From: Enterobacter_D sp963521185
GTDB taxonomy: Bacteria; Pseudomonadota; Gammaproteobacteria; Enterobacterales; Enterobacteriaceae
DNA: 64,000 nucleotides
Direction of reading: 5' to 3'
Assembly (NCBI GenBank): GCA_963521185.1
Contig: CAUQTV010000004.1
Location: forward strand, 449,905 to 513,904
The position numbers were made by a program, and so were the translations under genes. Under the pieces are notes generated by a model. It was given only the letters and a program-made list of their open reading frames with translations. It had not been told where the DNA came from and made no database searches. Every line of letters begins with the position of its first letter. Positions within the stretch are counted from its first letter, which is position 1. Positions 8,318 to 17,030 of this stretch are shown here, in pieces.

Positions 8318-8875
8318 ATGACTCTTCGCAATATGCTGCTGGCAACCTGCCTGCTCCTGCCGCTGATGGCCTCTGCGCATCGCTTCGAAACCAACCAGCG
8401 CGTGCCGCCTGTTGGCATTGCCGACAGGGGTGAACTGATCCTCGATAACGATAAGTTTAGCTACAAAAACTGGAACAGCGCGCAGTTGCCTGGAAAAGTG
8501 CGCGTGCTGCAACACATTGCGGGCCGGACCTCGGCGAAAGAGAAAAACGCCGCGCTTATTGAAGCCATCAAATCGGCGAATTTACCGCACGATCGCTACC
8601 AGACCACCACCATTATTAATACCGACGACGCGATCCCCGGTTCAGCGATGTTTGTGCGCAGCAGCATTGAGAGCAACAAAAAACTCTACCCGTGGTCACA
8701 GTTTATCGTCGACAGCGATGGCGTAGCGCGTAAAGCCTGGCAACTGGATGAAGAGAGTTCCGCCGTGGCGGTGCTGGATAAAGACGGTCGGGTGCAGTGG
8801 GCCAAAGACGGAGCACTGACCCAGGAAGAAGCGCAGCAGGTGGTTGCTCTGCTGCGCCAGTTACTCAGTAAATAG
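8318..8875 (+). CDS. ytfJ: YtfJ, periplasmic thioredoxin-fold protein
   Basis: Exported protein of 185 residues, orthologous to E. coli YtfJ (184). The signal peptide covers residues 1-20 (basic start, then a Leu-rich core ending in M-A-S-A) with cleavage before H-R-F. The mature part has the thioredoxin-like fold expected of the family but lacks a C-x-x-C active site, so it is probably not a thiol oxidoreductase. Its biochemical role is unknown. The start is supported by AAGGAAA seven bases upstream. The last 11 bases overlap the 3' end of cysQ on the other strand. Confidence 0.9.
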   Translation: MTLRNMLLATCLLLPLMASAHRFETNQRVPPVGIADRGELILDNDKFSYKNWNSAQLPGKVRVLQHIAGRTSAKEKNAALIEAIKSANLPHDRYQTTTIINTDDAIPGSAMFVRSSIESNKKLYPWSQFIVDSDGVARKAWQLDEESSAVAVLDKDGRVQWAKDGALTQEEAQQVVALLRQLLSK

Positions 8876-9605
8876 AGACGCGGAAGCCGGGGTTGAGGAA
8901 GGATTCACGCGGCGTGTAGTCGAGGGTTTTGCCCTGCCAGTCGTGAACGTGCGCCCCGGCGGCGGCGGCTACCGCGTGACCGGCTGCGGTATCCCAGACG
9001 TTGGTCGGCCCAAAGCGCGGGTAGAGCTGGGCCTGTCCTTCCGCCACGAGGCAGAATTTCAGCGATGAGCCAATCGACGTGGTCTGGTGCTCGCCCAGCT
9101 GATGCAGGTACTCGTTGAGTTCATCGTCAGCGTGCGAGCGGCTAATCACCACCAGCGGCGGACGCGCATCGCGCACCTGAATTTGCTTGCGCGTGCCGCT
9201 CTCTTCTTTCCACGCCTTCCCTTCCGCCGCGCAGTACATCACGTCCAGCACCGGTGCGTACACCACGCCCAGCACCGCTTTGCCCTTTTCAATCAACGCG
9301 ATATTGACGGTAAACTCACCGTTGCGCTTGATAAACTCTTTGGTGCCGTCGAGCGGGTCCACCAGCCAGTAACGCTGCCAGTGCTGGCGCACATCCCAGC
9401 CCGGCGGATCTTCTTCCGACAGCACCGGGATCTCGGGCGTGAGCGCCTGTAATCCGCGCACAATAACGCCGTGCGCCGCAATATCCGCCGCTGTGACTGG
9501 CGAATCGTCGCCTTTACGGGTGACGTCCATCGGCTGATGTCCGTCGTAAACCTGCATGATGGCATCGCCCGCTTCCCGTGCGAGCTGGCAAATAGCTTCT
9601 AACAT
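8865..9605 (-). CDS. cysQ: CysQ, 3'(2'),5'-bisphosphate nucleotidase
   Basis: Hydrolyses 3'-phosphoadenosine 5'-phosphate (PAP) to AMP and phosphate, clearing a by-product of sulfate assimilation. Member of the inositol monophosphatase-like superfamily and loosely membrane-associated in E. coli. Metal-binding motifs are present: S-E-E-D-P-P-G, then W-L-V-D-P-L-D-G-T-K-E-F and W-D-T-A-A-G-H near the C-terminus. The ATG at 9605 gives 246 residues, the E. coli length, and follows AGAGGTGG; the GTG two codons upstream lies in that ribosome site and is rejected. It is divergent from cpdB. Confidence 0.95.
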   Translation of the reverse strand: MLEAICQLAREAGDAIMQVYDGHQPMDVTRKGDDSPVTAADIAAHGVIVRGLQALTPEIPVLSEEDPPGWDVRQHWQRYWLVDPLDGTKEFIKRNGEFTVNIALIEKGKAVLGVVYAPVLDVMYCAAEGKAWKEESGTRKQIQVRDARPPLVVISRSHADDELNEYLHQLGEHQTTSIGSSLKFCLVAEGQAQLYPRFGPTNVWDTAAGHAVAAAAGAHVHDWQGKTLDYTPRESFLNPGFRVSIY

Positions 9606-9795
9606 ATCCACCTCTTTTTGATAACAGTGGGATCTAACTCGTTGTTTTACTTATATCGCATCGCGGACGAATCTGCCAATTGTGATAGTGATTGCGGTTT
9701 TCTTGTTCACTTTTATGGCAAGATTCACAATTCTGTAAGCAACAAAATGTACTTACATTCTCTTTTGTGGCTTAGATCTAAAAAGGACATCTCTG

Positions 9796-11736
9796 ATGAT
9801 TAAGTTTAGCGCAACGCTCCTTGCCACGCTGATTGCTGCCAGCGTGCAAGCCGCAACGGTGGATCTGCGTATTATGGAAACCACTGATTTGCATAGCAAT
9901 ATGATGGACTTCGATTACTACAAAGATACGGCGACGGAAAAATTCGGACTGGTACGTACCGCCAGCCTGATCAACGCCGCCCGTCAGGAAGCGACCAACA
10001 GCGTGCTGGTGGATAACGGGGATCTGATTCAGGGCAGTCCGCTCGGGGATTACATGGCCGCGAAGGGGTTGAAAGACGGCGATGTCCATCCGGTCTATAA
10101 GGCGATGAACACGCTCGATTACGCGGTCGGTAACCTCGGAAACCACGAGTTCAACTACGGTCTGGACTACCTGCATCGCGCGCTGGCCGGGGCGAAATTC
10201 CCGTACGTTAACGCCAATATCATCGACGCTAAAACGCAAAAACCGCTGTTTACACCCTGGCTTATTAAAGACACGCCGGTGAAGGATAAAGACGGCAAAA
10301 ACCAGACGCTGCGCATTGGCTACATCGGCTTTGTGCCGCCGCAGATCATGACCTGGGATAAAGCGAATCTGAGCGGCAAAGTCACCGTTAACGACATCAC
10401 CGAAACCGCGCGCAAATACGTGCCGGAAATGCGCAAGAACGGTGCCGATCTGGTGGTGCTGGTGGCGCACTCCGGGCTTTCCGCCGATCCTTATCAGGCG
10501 ATGGCCGAAAACTCGGTCTACTACTTAAGCCAGGTGCCAGGCGTGGATGCGATCCTGTTTGGCCACGCGCACGCGGTCTTCCCCGGTAAAGATTTTGCCA
10601 GCATCAAAGGCGCGGATATCGCCAACGGCAAGCTCAACGGCGTGCCGTCGGTGATGCCGGGCATGTGGGGCGATCATCTGGGCGTGGTGGATCTGACGCT
10701 CAACAACGACGGCGGCAAATGGCAGGTCACGCAGTCGAAAGCCGAAGCGCGCCCGATTTACGATGCGGCGGCGAAGAAAGCGCTGGTAGCGGAAGACAGC
10801 AAACTGGTGTCGGTGCTGAAAGATTCCCACGACGCCACGCGCGAGTTTGTCAGTAAGCCGATCGGTAAATCCGCAGACAACATGTACAGCTATCTGTCGC
10901 TGGTGCAGGACGATCCGACGGTGCAGGTGGTGAATAACGCGCAGAAAGCCTACGTTGAGCACTTCATTCAGGGCGATCCGGATCTGGCGAAACTGCCGGT
11001 GCTGTCCGCTGCCGCGCCGTTTAAAGCGGGCGGGCGTAAAAACGATCCGGCGAGCTTTGTCGAAGTGGAAAAAGGCCAGCTGACCTTCCGCAACGCCGCC
11101 GATCTCTATCTCTACCCGAACACGCTGGTGGTGGTGAAAGCGAGCGGCAAAGAGGTAAAAGAGTGGCTGGAGTGCTCCGCCGGGCAGTTTAATCAGATTG
11201 ACAAGACCAGCACGAAGCCGCAGTCGCTGATTAACTGGGACGGTTTCCGCACCTATAACTTTGATGTGATCGACGGCGTGGATTACCAGATTGATGTCAC
11301 GCAACCGGCGCGCTACGACGGTGAATGTCAGAGCGTCAATCCAACGGCTGAGCGCATCAAAAACCTGACGTTTAACGGCAAGCCCATCGATCCGAACGCG
11401 ACCTTCCTGGTGGCGACCAATAACTACCGCGCCTATGGCGGCAAGTTCGCGGGCACGGGCGACAGCCATATCGCGTTTGCGTCACCGGATGAGAACCGCT
11501 CGGTGCTGGCGGCGTGGATCAGCGCCGAGTCGAAACGCGCGGGTGAGATCCATCCGGCGGCGGACAACAACTGGCGTCTGGCCCCGATTAACGCGGCGGT
11601 CGATGTGCGCTTTGAAACCTCGCCGTCAGAGAAAGCCGCCGCGTTTATCACTGAAAAAGCGCAGTACCCGATGAAAAACGTCGGCAGCGATGAGATCGGT
11701 TTTGCGATTTATCAGGTGGATTTACACGGCAAGTAA
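9796..11736 (+). CDS. cpdB: CpdB, 2',3'-cyclic-nucleotide phosphodiesterase / 3'-nucleotidase
   Basis: Periplasmic enzyme of 646 residues (E. coli 647) that hydrolyses 2',3'-cyclic nucleotides and 3'-nucleotides, letting cells scavenge nucleosides. The signal peptide covers about residues 1-19 with cleavage after S-V-Q-A. The calcineurin-like metallophosphatase domain (about 22-280) shows T-T-D-L-H, D-N-G-D-L, G-N-H-E-F, V-A-H-S-G and G-H-A-H metal-binding blocks. The C-terminal 5'-nucleotidase domain (about 360-580) carries the substrate-binding aromatic residues. An upstream AAAAGGA supports the start. Confidence 0.95.
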   Translation: MIKFSATLLATLIAASVQAATVDLRIMETTDLHSNMMDFDYYKDTATEKFGLVRTASLINAARQEATNSVLVDNGDLIQGSPLGDYMAAKGLKDGDVHPVYKAMNTLDYAVGNLGNHEFNYGLDYLHRALAGAKFPYVNANIIDAKTQKPLFTPWLIKDTPVKDKDGKNQTLRIGYIGFVPPQIMTWDKANLSGKVTVNDITETARKYVPEMRKNGADLVVLVAHSGLSADPYQAMAENSVYYLSQVPGVDAILFGHAHAVFPGKDFASIKGADIANGKLNGVPSVMPGMWGDHLGVVDLTLNNDGGKWQVTQSKAEARPIYDAAAKKALVAEDSKLVSVLKDSHDATREFVSKPIGKSADNMYSYLSLVQDDPTVQVVNNAQKAYVEHFIQGDPDLAKLPVLSAAAPFKAGGRKNDPASFVEVEKGQLTFRNAADLYLYPNTLVVVKASGKEVKEWLECSAGQFNQIDKTSTKPQSLINWDGFRTYNFDVIDGVDYQIDVTQPARYDGECQSVNPTAERIKNLTFNGKPIDPNATFLVATNNYRAYGGKFAGTGDSHIAFASPDENRSVLAAWISAESKRAGEIHPAADNNWRLAPINAAVDVRFETSPSEKAAAFITEKAQYPMKNVGSDEIGFAIYQVDLHGK

Positions 11737-11748
11737 CCGCCGTGAAAC

Positions 11749-11774
11749 GCCCGGCGAGCGAAGCGCCGCCGGGC
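11749..11774. terminator. GC-rich hairpin between cpdB and qorR
   Basis: GCCCGGCG and CGCCGGGC form an 8-bp stem with a 10-base loop in the 40-base gap between the convergent stops of cpdB and qorR. It is followed by ATTTA on the plus strand only, so it is either a weak terminator or a REP-like palindrome. Confidence 0.5.
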
Positions 11775-11776
11775 AT

Positions 11777-12163
11777 TTACGCCGCGCGTTCCTCACGCTG
11801 CGCCAGTACCTGCGGCAGATTAAGCTCGATCCAGTCCGCTAATTCCGCGACCTTTTCGCTGACCTGCTCACCCAGCGGGGTCAGACTATACTCAACGTGC
11901 GGTGGCACCACCGGGTAGGCCACGCGGTTGAGAAAACCATCCTGTTCCAGCCATTGCAGCGTCTGCGCCAGCATCTTTTCACTGACGCCACCCATCTTGC
12001 GGCGCAGGTCGCTAAAACGATGCGTACCGTCGCGCAGGGCCACCAGAATCAGCACGCCCCAGCGGCTGGTGACGTGTTTTAACACATCCCGTGACGGGCA
12101 CTGTTCGGCAAATAGATTGCCGTCCCGGAGTTGTGCGCTCAGCGTGCGTGTCTGTTCAGCCAT
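11777..12163 (-). CDS. qorR: QorR (YtfH), HxlR-family redox-sensing repressor
   Basis: Winged-helix DNA-binding protein of the HxlR family, 128 residues (E. coli about 126). The HTH core includes S-R-W-G-V-L-I-L-V-A-L followed by F-S-D-L-R-R-K. In Bacillus HxlR homologues an N-terminal cysteine senses electrophiles. Here the cysteine before P-S-R-D (about residue 22) is in the corresponding place, which suggests quinone or aldehyde sensing. It is divergent from qorB with a 89-base shared intergenic region, so it probably represses qorB and itself. Confidence 0.88.
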   Translation of the reverse strand: MAEQTRTLSAQLRDGNLFAEQCPSRDVLKHVTSRWGVLILVALRDGTHRFSDLRRKMGGVSEKMLAQTLQWLEQDGFLNRVAYPVVPPHVEYSLTPLGEQVSEKVAELADWIELNLPQVLAQREERAA

Positions 12164-12252
12164 GTCATACTTACCTTTTGGTGCGTACTTACTAAAAGTT
12201 AGTTAGGGTGTTAGTGTGCCACAACACGAAACCAACATGAAGGAGTATTCCC

Positions 12253-13101
12253 ATGATCGCGATTACCGGTGCCACCGGCCAGCTTGGCCAGAACGTTATC
12301 GACGCCCTGCTTAAAACCGTGCCTGCCAGCCAGATTGTGGCGATTGTCCGTAACCCGGCGAAGGCCGAGTCACTCACACAGACTGGCGTTGTTGTGCGCC
12401 AGGCGGATTACGGCGATGAAGCGGCGCTCACCGCTGCGCTTAACGGCATTGAAAAACTGCTGCTGATCTCTTCAAGCGAAGTGGGCCAGCGTGCGGCCCA
12501 GCATCGCAACGTCATTCATGCCGCCAAAGCGGCGGGCGTGAAATTTATCGCTTACACCAGCCTGCTGCACGCGGATAAATCCCCGCTCGGCCTGCATGTT
12601 GAACACGTCGACACCGAAAACGTGCTCGCCGGATCCGGCATTGATTACGCGCTGCTGCGTAACGGCTGGTACAGCGAAAACTACCTCGCCAGCGCCCCGG
12701 CGGCCCTGGAGCACGGTGTGTTTATCGGTGCGGCCGGTGAGGGCAAAATTGCCTCTGCTACCCGCGCCGACTACGCCGCTGCCGCCGCACGCGTGATCAG
12801 CGAAGAGGGCCATGCGGGCAAGGTGTATGAACTGGCGGGCGACAGCGCCTGGACGCTCAGCGAGCTGGCGGCGGAGCTGAGCAAACAGAGCGGGAAGAAC
12901 GTGGTGTACCAGAATATGAGCGAAGCCGATTTTGCTGCGGCGCTCAAAGGCGTTGGCCTGCCTGAGGTGTTCGCCACTATGCTGGCGGACTCTGACATCG
13001 GCGCGTCAAAAGGGGGTTTGTTTGACGACAGCCGCACCCTGAGCAAGCTGATTGGTCGCCCGACCACGCCGATCGCCGAGAGCGTGAAAGGCATTCTCTG
13101 A
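12253..13101 (+). CDS. qorB: QorB (YtfG), NAD(P)H:quinone oxidoreductase 2
   Basis: NmrA/SDR-type oxidoreductase of 282 residues (E. coli 286) that reduces quinones with NADPH in the cytoplasm. The dinucleotide motif G-A-T-G-Q-L-G lies at residues 6-12. Orthologue-specific blocks follow (S-S-S-E-V-G-Q-R, then L-L-R-N-G-W-Y-S-E-N-Y). The start follows AAGGAG. It is divergently paired with the HxlR regulator gene qorR, so induction by electrophilic quinones is likely. Confidence 0.92.
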   Translation: MIAITGATGQLGQNVIDALLKTVPASQIVAIVRNPAKAESLTQTGVVVRQADYGDEAALTAALNGIEKLLLISSSEVGQRAAQHRNVIHAAKAAGVKFIAYTSLLHADKSPLGLHVEHVDTENVLAGSGIDYALLRNGWYSENYLASAPAALEHGVFIGAAGEGKIASATRADYAAAAARVISEEGHAGKVYELAGDSAWTLSELAAELSKQSGKNVVYQNMSEADFAAALKGVGLPEVFATMLADSDIGASKGGLFDDSRTLSKLIGRPTTPIAESVKGIL

Positions 13102-13262
13102 GTGTTACAGGCAGGTTAATTTTTGTGGCATCCCGCCGGGTCATCCCTAATAATGAACGGATGATCCGCGCGGAGAAACAGTGTGCAAGGCCTACCTGAA
13201 CAGTTCAGCCATAAGAAAGACAGCCCCCGCTTTTGCCCTGACCGGCGCAGACGGGCGGCAAA

Positions 13263-14228
13263 ATGATCGGGGGTGTGGTGTATGCCCTGCTCGCGGGTTT
13301 ATTGTGGGGTTTAATTTTTGTCGGCCCGCTGCTGGTGCCGGACTATCCGGCGATCCTGCAATCCACCGGGCGCTATCTGGCGCTGGGGCTGATCGCGGTG
13401 CCGCTGGCCTGGCTTGGTCGCGCACGTCTGCGTGAAATTAGCCGCCAGGACTGGCTGACCGCGCTGGCGCTGACCATGATGGGCAACCTCATCTATTACG
13501 TCTGCCTTGCAAGCGCAATCCAGCGCACGGGCGGCCCCGTCTCAACAATGATCATCGGCACACTGCCGGTGGTGCTGCCGGTGCTGGCAAATCTGCTCTA
13601 CAGCCAACGCGACGGAAAATTGCCCTGGGCGCGGCTGGCACCTGCGCTGCTGTGCATCGGCGTGGGCCTGGTGTGCGTGAACGTGTCCGAGCTGCGTCAG
13701 GGTTTGCCCAACTTCAGTGGCTGGCGTTACGTCTCAGGTATTGCGCTGGCGCTGGTGTCGGTCGGCTGCTGGGCGTGGTATGCGCTGCGCAATGCGCGCT
13801 GGCTGAAAGAGAATCCCACCCGACACCCGATGATGTGGGCCACCGCCCAGGGTCTGGTGACGCTGCCGGTAGCGCTACTGGGCTATGTGGGAGCCTGCCT
13901 GTGGCTGCACGTCGATCAACCCGCGTTTGCGCAGCCGTTTGGCCCACGACCGCTGGCGTTTATCAGCCTGATGGTGGCGATTGCCGTGCTGTGTTCGTGG
14001 GTCGGGGCGATGTGCTGGAACCTCGCCAGTCAGAAATTACCGACGGTGATCCTTGGGCCTTTGATCGTGTTTGAGACGCTGGCCGGGCTGCTGTATACGT
14101 TTTTGCTGCGCGGGCACTTCCCGCCAGGGTTAACGGCAATGGGAATAGCATTGTTAGTGGTGGGAGTGACGATTGCGGTGCGGGTGAAACCGGAAAAACC
14201 GAGGGTTGTTCCGGCGTCGGAGGGGTGA
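13263..14228 (+). CDS. ytfF: YtfF, EamA-family inner-membrane transporter
   Basis: Ten-helix drug/metabolite transporter of 321 residues, the same length as E. coli YtfF and very similar in sequence. Two EamA repeats are visible (about residues 3-140 and 160-305), with the second starting at a W-A-W-Y-A-L-R segment. The substrate is not established; related YtfF proteins have been linked to cysteine tolerance. The ATG at 13263 matches the E. coli N-terminus, although the Shine-Dalgarno sequence is weak. A REP element follows the stop. Confidence 0.88.
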   Translation: MIGGVVYALLAGLLWGLIFVGPLLVPDYPAILQSTGRYLALGLIAVPLAWLGRARLREISRQDWLTALALTMMGNLIYYVCLASAIQRTGGPVSTMIIGTLPVVLPVLANLLYSQRDGKLPWARLAPALLCIGVGLVCVNVSELRQGLPNFSGWRYVSGIALALVSVGCWAWYALRNARWLKENPTRHPMMWATAQGLVTLPVALLGYVGACLWLHVDQPAFAQPFGPRPLAFISLMVAIAVLCSWVGAMCWNLASQKLPTVILGPLIVFETLAGLLYTFLLRGHFPPGLTAMGIALLVVGVTIAVRVKPEKPRVVPASEG

Positions 14229-14253
14229 TTTATGCGTGCAGGCCTACAAAACC

Positions 14254-14286
14254 GTAGGCCGGGTAAGCGTCAGCGCCACCCGGCAC
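14254..14286. repeat. REP element downstream of ytfF
   Basis: A GTAGGCCGGGTAAGCG arm pairs with CGCCACCCGGCAC, the standard enterobacterial REP palindrome. It sits between the convergent 3' ends of ytfF and the chemoreceptor gene and probably protects mRNA ends. Confidence 0.8.
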
Positions 14287-14290
14287 AATG

Positions 14291-15943
14291 TCAGAACGTT
14301 TCCCAGTTCGCTTCCGACACGCTGATAGCCGGTTTGGCTTTCGCGGTGTGGGTTCTTACCGGCTCAACTTTCGCTGTCTGCTGACCGCGCGTCACTTTAA
14401 AGACCGCCACCGCGTCGTTCAGACGTGAAGCCTGGTCTTCCAGCGCAGCGGCGGCTGCGGCGGACTCTTCCACCAGCGAGGCGTTCTGCTGCGTCACGCG
14501 ATCCATCTCGGCAACGGCCTGCCCTACCTGGTCGATCCCACGGCTTTGCTCGTCAGAGGCAGAGGCGATTTCGCCCATGATGTCCGTTACGCGGGTCACC
14601 GCGCTGACGATCTCCGCCATGGTTTCACCGGCTTCGTGCACCAGTGCGGAACCTGCATCCACGCGGCTACCGGAGTCGTCGATCAGGGCTTTGATCTCTT
14701 TCGCTGCCTGTGCGCTGCGGCTGGCGAGGGTACGCACTTCACCCGCGACGACCGCAAAGCCACGACCTTGTTCACCGGCACGCGCCGCTTCAACCGCCGC
14801 GTTCAGCGCCAGAATGTTGGTCTGGAAGGCGATACCGTCGATCACGTTGGTGATCTGCGCGATTTTGCTGGAGCTGGTGGCAATCTCGTCCATGGTACGC
14901 ACCACGCCATCCACCACTGAACCGCCTTTCTGCGCCGTCTCAGAGGCGTTTTTCGCCAGCTGCGTCGCCTGACGTGCGTTGTCAGCGTTCTGTTTCACGG
15001 TGGCGGTCAACTGCTCCATGCTGGCAGCGGTTTCTTCCAGCGACGCGGCCTGCTGTTCTGTGCGCGACGAGAGATCGTTACTGCCCGCAGAAATTTCGCC
15101 CGCACCGGTAAAGATGGTGTCCGCACCGTCACGCACGACGCTGACGGTGTTCGCCAGCGACTGCTGCATTTCACGTACGTTGTGCGCCAGCAGCGCCATT
15201 TCATTTTTGCCTTCGGCATCGATGCTGTGCGTCAGATCGCCCGCCGCGATGTGGCGGATATGGCCCATAACTTCGCCGAGCGGCTTAAGCAGTACGCGCT
15301 GCATGGCGACCCAGCTGGCGACAATCACCACAATGACCATCAGCATCATCGCGCCGAGGATCCACAGAATACGCTGGTAGTCGTTTTCGTTTTCCGCCAC
15401 GCCTTTGCTCGCCAGATCCGCCTGCGCATTACGCCACTCGCGGTAAATGCCCTGCATCGCGTTCTGTTTTTTCTCGGCGTTTTGCTTAAACATGTCTGCC
15501 AGTTGGCCCGCCGCCAGCAGGCGGTTCATTTCTGCCAGCGTCGTGGAGTAAATGCCGTACTGTTTTTCGAGTTCCGGGGCGAGGCTAGGATCGAGACCCG
15601 GCGTCTCAGGCAGCGCTTTGTATTTCTCAAAATGCACCTGCGCCTGCGCCAGCAGGGTTTTCGCCGTTTGCACCAGTTCACCCAGTTCGCCACCGTTGAT
15701 TTGGCTGGCTTCGCTGCTTTGCAGACGCAACATGCCGCGGTTAAGCGTCACGCGGGCCTGGTTGAGGCTGATCCACGCGTCGGTAAATTCCGCCACGTTC
15801 TGGCTGGAGAGCTGCGACACGTTGAAGTTACTTTTATCGTTGTTCAGCGCAGACACGAAAATGCCTGCCGAGATCAGTTGCATCGCGCCGAGCACGAACA
15901 ACACCATGATTAATAATGTTATTACTTTCACACGTTTAAACAT
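14291..15943 (-). CDS. Tsr/Tar-like methyl-accepting chemotaxis protein
   Basis: Inner-membrane chemoreceptor of 550 residues. TM1 spans about residues 7-30 and a four-helix periplasmic ligand domain follows to about 188. TM2 is about 190-212, then HAMP, then a cytoplasmic signalling coiled coil with the invariant hairpin I-A-F-Q-T-N-I-L-A-L-N-A-A-V-E-A-A-R-A-G-E. The C-terminal pentapeptide N-W-E-T-F (546-550) tethers CheR and CheB. Ligand-pocket residues R64, N68, R69 and R73 match Tsr at the same numbers, but F151 is Met and T156 is Ala, so an amino-acid-type ligand other than serine is possible. It is absent from this position in E. coli K-12. Confidence 0.92.
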   Translation of the reverse strand: MFKRVKVITLLIMVLFVLGAMQLISAGIFVSALNNDKSNFNVSQLSSQNVAEFTDAWISLNQARVTLNRGMLRLQSSEASQINGGELGELVQTAKTLLAQAQVHFEKYKALPETPGLDPSLAPELEKQYGIYSTTLAEMNRLLAAGQLADMFKQNAEKKQNAMQGIYREWRNAQADLASKGVAENENDYQRILWILGAMMLMVIVVIVASWVAMQRVLLKPLGEVMGHIRHIAAGDLTHSIDAEGKNEMALLAHNVREMQQSLANTVSVVRDGADTIFTGAGEISAGSNDLSSRTEQQAASLEETAASMEQLTATVKQNADNARQATQLAKNASETAQKGGSVVDGVVRTMDEIATSSSKIAQITNVIDGIAFQTNILALNAAVEAARAGEQGRGFAVVAGEVRTLASRSAQAAKEIKALIDDSGSRVDAGSALVHEAGETMAEIVSAVTRVTDIMGEIASASDEQSRGIDQVGQAVAEMDRVTQQNASLVEESAAAAAALEDQASRLNDAVAVFKVTRGQQTAKVEPVRTHTAKAKPAISVSEANWETF

Positions 15944-15988
15944 CGGAAACCTTTTTAGTAGGATGCAGGATTTTGTCTGACGCAGGAT

Positions 15989-16015
15989 TTATCGGCAGGT
16001 ATTAACGCTTGTTTA
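15989..16015 (-). promoter_or_regulatory. Sigma-28 (FliA) promoter for the Tsr-like receptor
   Basis: On the minus strand, TAAA (16015-16012), a 15-base spacer and GCCGATAA (15996-15989) reproduce the FliA core. The -10 octamer is a perfect match. It lies 46 bases upstream of the receptor start codon, so expression with late flagellar genes is expected. Confidence 0.85.
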
Positions 16016-16156
16016 ACGAAGATAACGCAGCCAGGTAACCGAATTGTCACTTTATCAAGATGATTCAAGGCGTTAAGCGAGGAAAAAATTTGTGATGCAG
16101 CGCACAAAATTTCACGCGAAAAGCCTGTGCCTCAAAAGGGTTATAGCGCCGCATCA

Positions 16157-16179
16157 AAGATGCATTTAAAATGCATCTT
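16157..16179. promoter_or_regulatory. NsrR operator of ytfE
   Basis: A 23-base perfect palindrome has AAGATGCATTT as its left arm, a central A, and the reverse complement as its right arm. It matches the NsrR consensus of two 11-base arms with a 1-base spacer. It lies 27 bases upstream of the ytfE start codon. NsrR itself is encoded at 49963-50388 in this window. Confidence 0.88.
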
Positions 16180-16205
16180 ATATTCTGACTCACGAGGTAA
16201 CGGCT

Positions 16206-16868
16206 ATGGCTTTTCGCGATCAACCTTTAGGCGAGCTGGCGCTCTCCATTCCGCGCGCTTCTGCGCTGTTTCGTCAATACGATATGGATTACTGCTGCGG
16301 CGGTAAGCAAACGCTGGCGCGTGCTGCCGAGCGAAAAGAGCTCGACGTGGCAGTGATTGAAGCGCAGTTAGCCAAACTGGCCGAACTGCCCGTTGAGAAG
16401 GACTGGCGCGTGGCCCCGCTGCGCGACATCATCGATCACATCATTGTGCGCTACCACGATCGCCACCGCGAGCAGCTTCCGGAGCTGATCCTGCAAGCGA
16501 CCAAAGTGGAGCGCGTTCATGCCGATAAACCGAACGTGCCGCGCGGGTTGACCAAATACCTGACCATGCTGCACCAGGAGCTGTCGAACCATATGATGAA
16601 AGAGGAGCAGATCCTGTTCCCGATGATCAAACAAGGCATGGGCGCGCAGGCGGGCGGGCCGATCAACGTGATGGAAAGCGAGCATGACGACGCGGGTGAA
16701 CTGCTGGAAGTGATCAAGCACACCACGCAGAACGTGACGCCGCCACCGGAAGCCTGCACGACCTGGAAAGCGATGTATAACGGCATTAATGAACTGATTG
16801 ACGATCTGATGGAACACATCAGCCTTGAGAATAACGTGCTGTTCCCGCGTGCGTTAGCCGGGGAGTAA
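16206..16868 (+). CDS. ytfE: YtfE (RIC), di-iron protein for repair of iron-sulfur centres
   Basis: Cytoplasmic protein of 220 residues, the E. coli length, that restores iron-sulfur clusters damaged by nitric oxide or oxidants. The N-terminal domain holds the conserved cysteine pair C30-C31. The hemerythrin-like domain has every known di-iron ligand at the E. coli number: H84, H129, E133, H160, H204 and E208. The start follows GAGGT. A perfect NsrR operator sits just upstream, so repression by NsrR and induction by nitric oxide are expected. Confidence 0.96.
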   Translation: MAFRDQPLGELALSIPRASALFRQYDMDYCCGGKQTLARAAERKELDVAVIEAQLAKLAELPVEKDWRVAPLRDIIDHIIVRYHDRHREQLPELILQATKVERVHADKPNVPRGLTKYLTMLHQELSNHMMKEEQILFPMIKQGMGAQAGGPINVMESEHDDAGELLEVIKHTTQNVTPPPEACTTWKAMYNGINELIDDLMEHISLENNVLFPRALAGE

Positions 16869-16903
16869 AAAAAGCCCGCTGCGGCCTGATGCCCTCACCC
16901 CAG

Positions 16904-16924
16904 CCCTCTCCCACAGGGAGAGGG
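16904..16924. repeat. Palindromic hairpin after ytfE
   Basis: CCCTCTCCC and GGGAGAGGG pair around ACA, within the CCCTCACCCCAG context common in dispersed enterobacterial palindromes. No T run follows, so it is listed as a repeat and not as a terminator. Confidence 0.6.
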
Positions 16925-16939
16925 TGCGTCCGGTAGACA

Positions 16940-17025
16940 TGCCCGGCGGCGCTACGCTTGCAGGGCCTACGGTACGGTGCCGAACCAAACACGTAGGCCG
17001 GATAAGCGCAAGCGCCATCCGGCAC
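16940..17025. repeat. Paired REP elements (BIME) between ytfE and cycA
   Basis: Two REP units lie in opposite orientation: about 16940-16970 (GCCCGGCGGCGCTACGCTTG) and 16993-17025 (GTAGGCCGGATAAGCGCAAG, then a CCGGCAC end). They fill the gap between the convergent stops of ytfE and cycA. Confidence 0.8.
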
Positions 17026-17030
17026 AACGA

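Noticed and set aside
10525..11469. 314-codon open frame antisense to cpdB
   Set aside because: A shadow of a well-supported gene with no ribosome site or recognisable domain.
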